A stretch of DNA of 64,000 nt from Sequoia sempervirens (GCA_007258455.2 VDFB02321286.1:1-64000); one strand, 5' to 3'; counted from the first letter of the stretch, positions 12,438-22,557 are shown. Program-made: numbers and translations. Notes: generated by a model not told the origin, from the letters alone.

Positions 12438-13050
12438 ATGAAGCGTCAAACAACAGGTATGTATTGCATAAGTATTTGGTATGTGAGAAAGGCCAGAAGT
12501 GAAAAGTTGAAGGCACCTGTACGCTTAGAAGAAGCAGTTGGAACCATTCATAACTGGCACGCTCAAGATGATCTTATTTTATGATCTTTCTTAAGCATGG
12601 ACAAGACACGCGAACTGTTTGACAGAATGCCTCAAAGAGATGTCATCTCATGGACTGTCATGATTGCATGATATGCACATAATGGATTTATCAATTAAGT
12701 CTTAAGAAGCTTTCAAGAAAATGTAATTGGCAGGTGCAAATCCAAATTTCCCAACCTTTGCTAGCACCCTTCCTGCCTGTGCCAAAATGGTAGTTTTGGA
12801 ACATAGTATGGACATCCATCAAAACATCAGTCAGATGTAGTTGCAGCTGCCCTGGTAGACATGTATGCAAAATGTGGAAGCATAGAAAAGGCACATGAAC
12901 TGTTTGACATAATGCCTCAAAGAGATGCCATCCCATGGAATGCAAGGATTGCAGGATATGGCACAAAATGGGTTTTGCAAGGACGCTCTCAAAATCTTTG
13001 AATTAATAAAACACTCTAAAACATATCCTGACATTGTAAGGAAAGACTTC
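12438..13050 (+). pseudogene. PPR protein pseudogene, copy A
   Basis: Pieces in changing frames match plant PLS-type pentatricopeptide repeat proteins. An N-terminal ORF begins MKRQTTGMYC (12438). Near 12597 comes RELFDRMPQRDVISW, then FASTLPACAKM (about 12755), then ALVDMYAKCGSIEKAHELFD (about 12845-12910) and MPQRDAIPWNARIAGYG. Such proteins usually act in organelle RNA editing or processing. At least three stops and frameshifts are present, and the gene is cut off where the duplication ends at 13061. Copy B carries the same start and more of the C-terminal end. Confidence 0.85.
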
Positions 13051-13061
13051 CACGTGCACAC

Positions 13062-13483
13062 TTTTCAACACTTTGCTATTATTTTCTCAATTGTAAATAA
13101 TCATAAAAAATCAAAAGAAGATGATGAAGGAATGTCTTTAACTTTGAAATTATTATGGAATGATAATATACATAAATAAATTAATCTAAAAATAAACTAA
13201 ACTTTGTTTAAGTAAATTGAATCATAGAGCCACAAAGTTTGTGTAATCTCCTGAGGAACTTATTTGATTTGAAAATGCAAAGTTCATTAAAGCACTTAGT
13301 ACTGACACAACTTTAACGTAAATTTCTATAAGGAAGAGAAACCATGAAAACTTTTGAAAATCTTTATTCTTATAGTTCTATTAAAACCAACAATTTCTCT
13401 CATCCTTTCTAAGTACAATGAATTACCTTTTATAAACAAAGACAGATTTTAAAAAAAATGATTGTTGGGATTAATCCAACATG
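13062..13483. other. Spacer between the two duplicated copies
   Basis: This stretch does not align with either copy. It is AT-rich and holds no recognisable gene. Confidence 0.5.
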
Positions 13484-13780
13484 AATTTATTTTCTATTGT
13501 TTATCTATTAATTTGTCTTTGAGTATGTTGTAGTTTAGATAGGTATTAAAAATAATATTTATATAAATAGTGTAAACATATGTTTTCTATTTCTTTTTTA
13601 TGAATAAGTGTCTTTATTATTATTTATAAATTAATATAACACATTAAAAAGAAAAATTCACATTTCTAAAGTTCAAATGAAAAAAAATCTTGAACAAAAC
13701 ATAAAAATAGGCTCCTACGTATCATGAGCTAATGCACTAGGGAGAGGAAGAGGGGGTCTCAATCATCTTTTTTCTCTTCA

Positions 13781-13942
13781 TCAAAAGATGAGTGTCACAA
13801 ACAAGTGATATAGCAAGAGGAAGAAAAGTGAGAGGCCAACCACTAAACCCATGAAGAAGTAGAGTGTCATTAAATGATTGAGTGTCACAAACAAGTGATA
13901 TAGCAAGAGGAAGAAAAGTGTGAGGTCAACCACTAAACCCAT
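13781..13942 (-). CDS. Small two-helix hydrophobic ORF, copy B (53 aa, unknown)
   Basis: The 90-bp tandem duplication is exactly 30 codons, so the upstream ATG (13940-13942) reads through unit 2 into unit 1. The 53-residue product has the hydrophobic segment twice: MGLVVDLTLFFLLLYHLFV, then MGLVVGLSLFFLLLYHLFV, joined by a short linker, and it ends in FVTLIF. This could form two membrane helices. In copy A the same ORF has one segment plus a lysine tail. No family is recognised and expression is unproven. Confidence 0.25.
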   Translation of the reverse strand: MGLVVDLTLFFLLLYHLFVTLNHLMTLYFFMGLVVGLSLFFLLLYHLFVTLIF

Positions 13943-13956
13943 GAAGAAGTAGAGTG
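13790..13956. repeat. 90-bp tandem duplication inside copy B
   Basis: Unit 1 (13790-13879) starts GAGTGTCACAAACAAGTGAT and unit 2 starts identically at 13880. They differ at only a few positions. Copy A has a single unit. Confidence 0.9.
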
Positions 13957-14700
13957 GGGTTGGGGGAGTGAGAGCATCCTAAAATCATACACATTTAAGT
14001 AGATTAATCATAACAATTTCAAATGATGATATAATATATAATAATGTGTGTATTTTGAATCAGCATAGGTATCTTAAATACATTTAATCTAAAAATAGAT
14101 ATATTAGTATAGATACTTCAAGATTGATATTTATAGATCTTTTAAATAAGTATATATAAGATATCTATACTAGTATAAAAACAAAGATAAATAGAATAAT
14201 TTCATGTACCAAAACCACATAATATTAAAATTATATTTCTTTTAATCTCCCTGTTACAACTCTTTATTAATCATTATATTGAAAAAATACCAATATCAAT
14301 TCAATTTATATTAATATATATTAATAAATCATCATATTTAAAAACAAATTTGAACAAACAATGTACTAACTGTTTACATGAAACAATCAATTACTATAAA
14401 CAATTTTGACAGGACATAGATGACCTTAGATTTCTGAGATACAATTAAAACCAATAACATACTGCAACCCAAGAAAATACAAATACTTATTAAAAAACCT
14501 AGCTTTAAACTGTACTGACCAAAACCACCCTTCCAAGAGAAGAAAACCATGCATATAGCCAGGGTGTTGGAACTTGAAATAAAGTGCTCCTGGTGCCTCA
14601 AGACAATCAGGGGGAACCAATATTGATAAAAAATGAATCCTTATCTTCTTCACTGCGCCACCCATCGAGTGTTCTGTCTGAAAGACCCGAATTTACCAAA

Positions 14701-15114
14701 TTAACAGAAATCAACCTTTATAAAGAGGAAACCATAGCTTTCAGATTTAAAAACAAAAAACTGTACTTGAAGTACTGGGTCGGCATACCGAGGCCTAATA
14801 TTTGCCTTATAAGAAGCTGCAGGAGCAGGAGCAGGTGCAGGTGCAGGAGCAGGTGTGTCATGAGGACGTCTATCATTGACAAAATTATAGAGCCATCTAA
14901 CACCCAAACTTACTGCCACTCCAAAAATACCCCCAGAAAAGAGGCCTGCTAAAAGAGGCGCTAAAACTATCACACATATTACAATTCCTACCACAGATGT
15001 AAACAGCGTTGCAAAACCCAAAGCATCAATCGAATCCAGTGGATGGTCTAGGATATTGCTCACACCAGGTACACATCTCAAAATCTCACTTAATCCACCA
15101 TGGAATTTAGGCAT
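14701..15114 (-). CDS. Oleosin-like protein lacking the proline knot (copy B)
   Basis: The product is 137 residues from the conserved start MPKFHGG. Residues 32-79 are hydrophobic, with VLAP at 50-53 and GLFSGGIFG at 57-65, and the segment ends GVRWLYNFVN. As in copy A, the 18 residues that hold the proline knot in the 21.1 kb gene are missing. The Ala-Pro run is longer here (about ten residues), and a DRRPH stretch absent from copy A precedes it. Where copy A ends CTT-TAA, this copy reads CTT-CAA and extends 24 residues, ending in a Phe-rich tail (LQVQFFVFKSES). An in-frame ATG at 15184-15186 was rejected as start: it lies only about 19 bp from the TATA motif and its frame is closed in copy A. 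Confidence 0.7.
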   Translation of the reverse strand: MPKFHGGLSEILRCVPGVSNILDHPLDSIDALGFATLFTSVVGIVICVIVLAPLLAGLFSGGIFGVAVSLGVRWLYNFVNDRRPHDTPAPAPAPAPAPAASYKANIRPRYADPVLQVQFFVFKSESYGFLFIKVDFC

Positions 15115-15204
15115 CTTCAAATACCAGAAACCCAAATTTAGGGATGTATGTGATTTGGTTTTGAGACCGGGGATTTTTTTTTCCATTTGGGTGCAATTGC
15201 TTTG

Positions 15205-15211
15205 TTATATA
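15205..15211 (-). promoter_or_regulatory. Putative TATA box of oleosin-like gene B
   Basis: TATATAA on - lies 91 bp upstream of the chosen ATG and matches the motif at 10542-10548. Confidence 0.5.
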
Positions 15212-15302
15212 CATTTTATCTGAGTCTGTTATCGTATAAAAGAATATTACTGCCTTCTGTTAAACAAGGAAATCTTGGAATATTCTTTCTGTCTTTAATT
15301 AA

Positions 15303-15473
15303 ATGGTTGTAGTTTAGTGAGCAAGTTTTTGTTTAAAACTGTGTATATTTTTATGTGACGTTACGGATCAATCCATCATCAGAAAGAGGAGAAAATATAC
15401 ACAGTTTCAACCAAAAGCTTGCTCACTAATCAATAGATTGTGGAAAACTCATACCAACTATGATTGTAGTTTA
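15303..15473 (+). mobile_element. Hairpin-plus-tail insertion with about 13-bp target duplications
   Basis: The insert (15316-15463, 148 bp) opens with an arm AGTGAGCAAG...AAACTGTGTATAT that pairs with ATATACACAGTTT...CTTGCTCACT ending at 15428. The loop holds GGATCAATCCATCATC. After the hairpin comes an unpaired tail with AGATTGTGGAAAACTC. Flanking repeats ATGGTTGTAGTTT and ATGATTGTAGTTT differ by one base, and copy A shows the uninterrupted sequence near 10636. The tail outside the arms is unlike a simple MITE (short inverted-repeat DNA transposon). Confidence 0.75.
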
Positions 15474-15780
15474 TTTTTTTATCTGATTTTATCTAATCTT
15501 AAGAGAAATATTTCTTTTTCCTCTTAAACAAGGAAGTCTATATCTTTTATCTGATTTATCTTCTATGTTAAAAGAAATATTGCTTCCTTGTTTAAGAATA
15601 TTACTTCCTTATCTTAAATAAGAAAGTCTATACTTTTTATCTGATTTCGTCTATTATATTAAAAAGAATATTGCTCTCTTCCCTTAAATAAGTAAGTCTA
15701 TACTTTTTATCTGATTTAGTAGGAATATTACTTCTTTCCCTTATACAAGGAAGCCTTCCAACATTCTTTCTCTACCTTTT

Positions 15781-17131
15781 ATCAAATTGATTTTAACATA
15801 AATTTTTTCTTATAAAAATTTGTACTCTATAAAAATAATTCTTAGTATTTTTTATAAAATGACTTGATTAGTATATCACTCAATATTTCATTTTTAATCA
15901 AATAAGAATTAATTTAAATTCATGTTTTTCAATATCAATATATTAAAAATAATTTAAAATTGAAATAAAAACTTCAAAAAATCGTTGTAAATATTTAATT
16001 CTTTATTTTTTAACCTTTTTAATAATAATATGAAAAGAAAAACAATTCTTTTGATTTTAATCCTTTTCACTAAAGTCTTGAAGGCACAAAGAATATTAGT
16101 CAAAAATCTAATTACTAGTTATAGTTTGTAGATTTTCTAGCAATCTTTTGAACAATTAAATTTATGAATTATATTTTCCTTTCTATTTTTTCTAAATTTT
16201 CTAAATGATTATGTTTGTGAAAATTATTAATTAAGAAATAGGTTGTGCATTCAAAGTGTCCAAGCATGATTCATACCAAACATGAACAAAAGCAAATCAC
16301 ATTATAAATAGACTCATCATGGAAACATGAGGTGAGGAAAATTGTTCGGAAGTGGCAAACACACATTGTTTAAGATTTTTTCAAATTGTAGAAACAACTA
16401 TATATTTGAAGAATTCAATCCATTTGTTTTATATCTTTTTAGTCCTATTTGATATTGACTACTTTTAAGCATACAAGTTATGTACTCTATCTAGAACTCC
16501 ATCATCTCTCTCATGTATTGTGCTTTGCAATTGAAAGATTTGATTGTTACTCTCCTTTCCCTTCTTGGGAAATAATGTGCACCTTAAACATGTTCGAGCT
16601 CAAATTAGGAGTCTGAATGATGAGAATTTGAAGACAAAATATTTTCTTGTCATTTCCTTTTCTTGTACATTTAATCTCGATGAAACCACCAATTTTAAAA
16701 AGATCACAATGGTTACAAAATCACCCCTATTTAAACTAATGGTTTCATAATTACCACATGATAATTACAAAATTATGGTCACAGAAAACATCCTTTAGTG
16801 CTCATTTTGTCCTCACCTCTTGAAAGTCACAACAATTGCATACAAACTTGAATTGATGTGCCTTTTTTTTAAGTGCGTAATATTTAATAGAAACATACAT
16901 ATATGAAAGTTTTTAACTTTTGATACCTACTAAAATACTATTTTTGATTGTATAGAACTTCATTTATCATGCCAAAAATATATCCATTTATTAAAATTTA
17001 TTACATCATTATCATATAATAAATAAATATATTACTATTAAAATATTTAGATAGTTAAAATAAATACTATGTAAAAAGTAACAAAATGGGATGATTCCTT
17101 AGCTTTCTACTTAAACATCATTTCTAATAAT
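15781..17131. other. AT-rich DNA within copy B, no gene seen
   Basis: It matches 10976-12200 of copy A. A 68-codon + ORF at 16544-16750 has no recognisable family and is broken in copy A. Confidence 0.5.
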
Positions 17132-17349
17132 AAACATTATCTCTCAATGATAACAAGTTTCCACAATCCATATTGATAGTTGTTTAATAAATTTTTGGAT
17201 TCAATTGTGGGATAATTTTCGCATCAATGTTTCAGATCACACTCCATGATCTATCATAGGATGAAGAAGATTAGAGAATGTGATCGGAAAGTCGATGCAA
17301 AAATTATCACACAATCAAATCCAAAAATCTGTTAAAAAACATTATCTCT
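17132..17349 (-). mobile_element. Second hairpin-plus-tail insertion, opposite orientation
   Basis: Exact 13-bp direct repeats AAACATTATCTCT lie at 17132-17144 and 17337-17349. Between them, two arms of about 65 bp pair imperfectly (TTTTTGGATTCAATTGTGGG near 17197 against the complement of ATCACACAATCAAATCCAAA near 17305). The tail, on the left, contains TTTCCACAATCCAT, the complement of the tail in the 15.3 kb copy. Copy A near 12205 lacks the insert. Confidence 0.7.
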
Positions 17350-17569
17350 AATAATCCTCACATAATTTAAGATCAAAGACTGTTTGAGATACTACTTATA
17401 ATCTCAACTCTTCTCCCCCAGAATCAGAGTTTTGAACATTCATCCAAATGACTTGCATTGACTCAACCTTTCTTATATTCTCTACAGCTAAAAACAGGGT
17501 ACAAGTAACAGAGCACACATTCAGTGCGAAGCAAAATCAAGAGAAACACTCTAATTAAAGTATGCACAT

Positions 17570-18262
17570 ATGAAGCGTCAAACAGGTATGTATTGTATAG
17601 GTATTTGGTATGTGAGAAAAGCTACAAGTGAAAAGTTGATGGCACCTGTGTACTTAGAAGAAGCAGTTGGAAGCATTCATAAATGGCATGCTAAAAAAGA
17701 CTTCTTTTAGGACCTTCCTTAAGCATGGACAAGACTCGCGAACTGTTTGACAGAATGCCTCAAAGAGATGTCAGCTCCTGGAATACAATGATTGCATGAT
17801 ATAATGGATTCGTCAGTTAAGTCTTTGGAAACTTTCCCATCCTTTGCCAGCATCTATTGTTCCTTTCCCTGTCCCAAAATGGGAATTTTAGAACATGGTA
17901 TAGACATCCATCAAAGCATTAGTCAGATGTAGTCGCCACTGCCCTGGTAGACATGTATGCAAAGTAGACAATGCACGTGAACTGTTTGACATAATGCCTC
18001 GAAGAGATGCCATCCCATGGAATGCAAAGATTGCAGGATAAGCATAGAATGGTTTTTGCGAGGATGCTCTCGAAATCATTGAATTAATGAAGCACTCTGG
18101 AAAATATCCTGACATTGTAAGCAAAGTCTTCCATGTGCACGCAGCCATGCAGATTTAGTCGAGGAGAGCTTAGATATTTCAATTACATGAATAACCCTTA
18201 TTGCATTACACCTGCAGCTGATCATTATGTGTACATGGTGCCCATGCCGACTATCTTGAATT
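17570..18262 (+). pseudogene. PPR protein pseudogene, copy B
   Basis: A 46-codon N-terminal ORF starts MKRQTGMYCIGIWYVRK (17570). Then come RELFDRMPQRDVSSW (about 17740), ACPKMGILEHGIDIHQ-like pieces (about 17870), MYAK...ARELFDIMPRRDAIPW (about 17955-18020), and a C-terminal SHADLVEESLRYFNYMNNPY (about 18145) leading into AADHYVYMV. The order is that of plant PLS-type PPR proteins. Multiple stops, frameshifts and small deletions make it a pseudogene. It runs beyond the duplication boundary, so copy B keeps sequence that copy A never had or lost. Confidence 0.85.
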
Positions 18263-21000
18263 CACACTAAACTTTATTAAGATGTCAATTAAACCTGTAC
18301 TGGTGTCAATTAGTGTCTGTATATCACATATGGATATAGGCTTTGGAGTACTTACAACGATGCCATTTTTTTATTTTGATTAATAGATGAGGAAACAGTG
18401 AAGTTAAAATACTAATTTTACATTAAAAAGATGCAAACGAGAGGGGCACTACAATGCACAACAGACAAATATTTATTTTACATATTTAAATTAATCCAAT
18501 GGAATCTAAACAAGTATTCCCAACATACTGGAATATAATCATGAGATTTTTTATTGAGACATACAGACTTGTTACTGCTACTCTTAAATGGAAATGCAAA
18601 AATCTTAATTGGTTAGATAATATTCTCTAAAAAGTTGTGGAATAAAATATGTAAATTTTTTAAATAGATGGATTTTTCATTACAACATAATTTTACTTTA
18701 AATGCTACCATTTTCATTGGGTGGAATAGGCAATATCCAATTTTAGGTAAAACTATTAGTCATTATGTTTCTTAAGGAAGCTTACAATTTATTCAAGAAA
18801 AGTTTCAAACAATTCAAGAATTAATGGGACTTCTCTTTCTTGCAATGGTCTTTTTGGTGCATTATCAAAAAAATAATTTCGTTTGGATAAAATTATAAAT
18901 GTTTTATTTTTGTTTAGACTCTAGCGTCTTCTAATTAAGCTATAAAATTATGTCTTCTAATAACTTACAATTTCTTCAAAAATTGGTTTTGGCCATCTAT
19001 CATTTCTCATTATTTCTTTTAAAATAGATATATCTTTTTTTTTTCCTCATTTTGTTTTTAATTATCTGATTCAACATTAAATGGAGGTGCAAATTCAATT
19101 ATAAATATTATACTAAACTGAGTGCTTGAATCTAGAAATATAAAGTTGATGTAGATGCTCAAATATTTACTTAAAAATTATTACAATATAAATAATTGGT
19201 GAGAGCTTAAAAATAATTGGTAAGAGCTTAAATATTTTACTCGTTCAACAATTAAATATCCCTTTTCTCAAATACCTTGAGGCATTTGTTTTGGACTTTA
19301 AATTTGTTAAAAAAGCATTGGTATATTGTCTTTAGAAATATACTTATTTGACCATCATTTGAATGGACAAGAGACTTTACTTGAAACATGATTGAAGAAT
19401 AATGTTTTCTCAAATTCAATGAGACATACTATTCTTTTACATCTTTGAAGAATTATGAATAAAACTATATTTTCTAATCTGTCAGAACAGATGAAATTTC
19501 AAAGCTTTACTTCTTTTTCCAAATTATTTTGCTTATCGCTCAATCATAAGTACTATAAAAGAATAACAAGTGAGTTGCACACCAGCTAGAACAGACCAAT
19601 CATCAAATCAAAACTCTCCAAAGTAACCATCATGAAGTGAATAAAGGATTTATAAAACATCTTCAACAGCAGGTTCAAAATTCCTATAATTCTGTCAAGT
19701 TAATCCAGTAGTTGCTGCTATACAGAAGTACTCTCCAGCTCTAAAATTATCCATTTTCTATAGTTATAACTATTGTTTGGCTATTAGTTCTCCGGTTTCT
19801 GCTAATTTGTACTTCATCACAGGCTTTGGAGTCTTGCTTCTGAATACTAATTTTGATCTATTCTTCTGTAGCTATTTTTCAACAACCTTTCTAGTTCATG
19901 TTTTCGGTTCTAGGTAGGTATGTCACAGCCTGCTTTCATTCAAGCTTAAAAAAAACTTCTCTCGCTATAAATACACCTATCAAAATATATGAGACGCCAC
20001 TTATTCAATCTCTAAACATTGTTAACACAATCTAATATATACCGTATCTTTCCTTAAGGGTCAAGCCTACTATTTGTAGTTAATCACAATTCACAGATAT
20101 TTGCCAAGTGGCTTCCAAATATTTCCAATGAACGTTACATGCAATCCAAGATATGCCTTGATATTCCTACATACAGATCTGTTTTCCTGCATTTGTAGGC
20201 ATAACATTCATTCTTGAAACCACTTGAGAAACTTCATATTTTCCCTGTAAGTGGACCTTAGGAAGCCATTGGAGAGACGTTATGTTGCCACGTAAACATG
20301 AACACCATTGTCAAGCTTATGGTAGCATTTATTATGCCCATTCTCATGGGCATGTAGAGAAAGTAATAATGAAAAGCAATGTGGCCTATGGTGATGTTGG
20401 AATGTGGGAACATTCAAAGATTGATAGATGATGTTTGAGGAGTTGGGTTTAAATAGTACATTCTAATTTTTTATTTGTTTAGGTGGTTTATTTTGAAACG
20501 GCATATTTTAATTTTAATTTGTTTAGGTGATTTATCTGAAATAACATTCATTTTTCAATAACTCTCATCTATTAATATGATTTAAGATTAATCATCTAAA
20601 TAAATCTTACAATGTATTAAAGTAAAAATTGTTGATGCACATTTGTGAAAATAATAATTGGTATTCTTTGCCACAATCCATCAATTAAAATTATGTAAAC
20701 TTCTAGATTCCAATGTATATGTTTTTTTTTTCAAATGTGAAAATAATAGTAACGTGACCATGAAATCTAAGGTAGATAAATATAGTTCAGAACAAAATCC
20801 AAGAGGAAAACATTTCATAATGGAAGATAAAAGTATTAATTTAAAAAGAAAAAAGAAAAAACGCATTGAAGATCATTAAAAGATACATTTGCAAAGATGG
20901 TTTATTACAGCAAAAGCCTGTACAATGGCTACATAAGAGGTCCCATTCTAGCAGAATCCATCCCATGAAAAGGATAATGCTCAGAGATTATTCGTGAAAT
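18263..21000. other. Intergenic DNA, no gene recognised
   Basis: AT-rich sequence with short ORFs only. A TATA-like CTATAAATACA lies at about 19966 on + but no coding region follows. The stretch 20130-20400 is less AT-rich without a recognisable product. Confidence 0.5.
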
Positions 21001-21109
21001 ACATAAGCAAATGAACAGCTATCATAATATGAAATATATCCAGATCTAGAACCACAACGTCCCTCTGCATCCATGCAACCAGGGCGTTGCAATGCAACAT
21101 ACGTCTTTT

Positions 21110-21538
21110 CTAAGCTCCAGGTGCAACATCTCGCAGCTTCCCTTGCAAATACCCACCACAATCCCGAGCATATCCTTTCACATGGCTTGCTGTATCAACT
21201 ATCCTCTTGCATGCATAATCTAACTGATCAGAACCAACAGGTTTCCTGCCATTAACATAGTTATACAACCATGAAACACCAAAAAACACTGCCAGCCCAA
21301 ACAACCCAGCAGAAAAAAGTCCCCCAACTGTAACAAACAGCAGGACTCCTAGAGGTATCAATAAAGGGCTTAAAAGTATTAAAACAGGGGCTAAAACCAC
21401 CACAGCAATTGCAGTCAGCCCTGTTATAAACAGCAGAATTGCCCCCGATGTGGCCAGGCCTGTAGGGGACAAAATTTGCTCGGACTTTGGTGCATAGTTA
21501 AGGATTTTACTCCTGATTCCCTGATAACTTTCACCCAT
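21110..21538 (-). CDS. Oleosin (oil-body structural protein)
   Basis: The 142-residue product has the three-part oleosin plan: a short polar N-terminus (1-27), a long hydrophobic hairpin (about 28-95), and an amphipathic C-terminus ending LQGKLRDVAPGA. The family hallmark, the proline knot P-x5-SP-x3-P, is at residues 51-62 (P51, S57-P58, P62). Oleosins stabilise oil bodies in seeds and pollen by inserting the hairpin into the triacylglycerol core. The ATG at 21536-21538 is the first in this frame after the preceding stop region. There is no intron. A TATA box (21701-21710) and a 9-codon upstream ORF (21580-21609) precede it. The size suits a small oleosin. It is probably functional and is the likely relative of the two shortened copies. 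Confidence 0.93.
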   Translation of the reverse strand: MGESYQGIRSKILNYAPKSEQILSPTGLATSGAILLFITGLTAIAVVVLAPVLILLSPLLIPLGVLLFVTVGGLFSAGLFGLAVFFGVSWLYNYVNGRKPVGSDQLDYACKRIVDTASHVKGYARDCGGYLQGKLRDVAPGA

Positions 21539-21579
21539 TTTCAAAGCTATACAGCTCTCTTTTGCAGATCTGGGTTTCT

Positions 21580-21609
21580 TCAATCTTTCGTTGACATGCT
21601 ACAGTGCAT
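21580..21609 (-). CDS. Upstream ORF in the oleosin leader (9 codons)
   Basis: ATG CAC TGT AGC ATG ... GAT TGA lies between the TATA box and the oleosin start, in another frame, ending 41 bp before the start codon. It could reduce translation of the main ORF. Whether it lies in the transcript depends on the true start site. Confidence 0.3.
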   Translation of the reverse strand: MHCSMSTKD

Positions 21610-21700
21610 TTCCTATGTTAATAATATAGGTAGATGCAGAATTTGTGGCGTGGATGGAGACGGATTATACGCAAGCACTCCTTGCATTGGGACGAGTGTT

Positions 21701-21710
21701 CATTTATAGT
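21701..21710 (-). promoter_or_regulatory. TATA box of the oleosin gene
   Basis: ACTATAAATG on -, 163 bp upstream of the chosen start codon, is a good match to the plant TATA consensus. Confidence 0.6.
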
Positions 21711-22557
21711 GGGAGTTGTGACTAACTTTTCGTTAAAAATATCAATTAACGGAGAAATTTGGCAAAGCTTTGGATAATTTATCAAGTTTCAATCATCGGT
21801 ATTGTAAATGTATTAGTAAAATAACGTAAATGCTGCCAACCAAGACGGAGGGTATTTAAATACAAAAGTACACTGTTTACATGGTGTTTGAGCTAAAAGC
21901 ATAAGAGATATTCTGACAAGGCGTCAGAAGGTCCGTGATCGCGTGTCACAGCAATGCTTTATTTTTAAAAAGGAAAATTCCATTTCATTCAGCAATGTCT
22001 ATGAGGCAACAGATTGTGCTATTGACTGTATTTATTAACTAGCGTTTGTATCTCAACGAGGTGCAATGGTTATGTCAATAAAATGATATATTTTGGTAGG
22101 GAGGGAAAAATGTAAATTGTTTTTTGTAAGACTTAGCTATTTGTAGCAAAAGTCAACTGGTGATGGGATGCGAGTAGAGTTGAATATGAACAAAGGGAAC
22201 TTAATTTAAAGCAGTATGATATGCTAAATGGTTTTACAACATAATATATTTTGTACAATCAAAGAAGCCCTGCAACTTTAAAGGTCAATTGGAACAAGTA
22301 TAGTTGTTGCTGGTTAATGATATACAAAAACTATTTTATGACACATCAAAATATTTTGAAGAATTTTGTACAAAAACTATTTTATGACACATCAAAATCA
22401 CAAACGCAAGAGATTGGTTATGTATAATACAATTGTTGGTGGTTAACGATGTGGTTTTATGATATATGTCATTTGTCTTCGAGACCTATAGAACAAAAAC
22501 AATGGAATGGTTAGATGCAGTGATTATTTGTTGACTTGTATAATGATTTCTACATAT
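21711..22557. other. Intergenic DNA with a short direct repeat
   Basis: The 29-base stretch TACAAAAACTATTTTATGAC... occurs at about 22322-22351 and 22369-22398. No gene was seen. The 3' end of the neighbouring Helitron may lie here but no hairpin-CTRR end was found. Confidence 0.45.

Larger units (their letters stand above)
8552..13061. repeat. Tandem segmental duplication, copy A
   Basis: From about 8552 to 13061 this region aligns by eye with 13484-18141 in the same orientation and order: AT-rich block, small hydrophobic ORF, AT-rich block, oleosin-like gene, minisatellite, AT-rich block, PPR remnant. The offset is 4928 bp near the left end and 4658 bp at the oleosin-like gene, because this copy has about 270 bp more in between, including a retroposon-like insert at 9503-9647. 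Homology starts at AATTTATTTTCTATT and ends at CACGTGCAC. Identity was not computed. Confidence 0.85.
15205..15780. repeat. Diverged minisatellite upstream of oleosin-like gene B
   Basis: Units beginning with variants of TACTTTTTATCTGATTT lie near 15211, 15475, 15542, 15631 and 15702. The array matches that at 10541-10975 and is interrupted by the hairpin insert at 15316-15463. Confidence 0.65.
13484..18141. repeat. Tandem segmental duplication, copy B
   Basis: This is the second copy, in the same order and orientation as 8552-13061. It differs by a deletion in the region matching 9345-9670, a local 90-bp duplication at 13790-13956, and two hairpin-type inserts (15316-15463 and 17145-17336) for which copy A shows the uninterrupted sequence. 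Confidence 0.85.

Noticed and set aside
15184..15186. Upstream in-frame ATG for oleosin-like gene B
   Set aside because: It lies only about 19 bp from the TATA motif, and the same frame is closed by a stop in copy A; the ATG at 15112-15114 is conserved in both.
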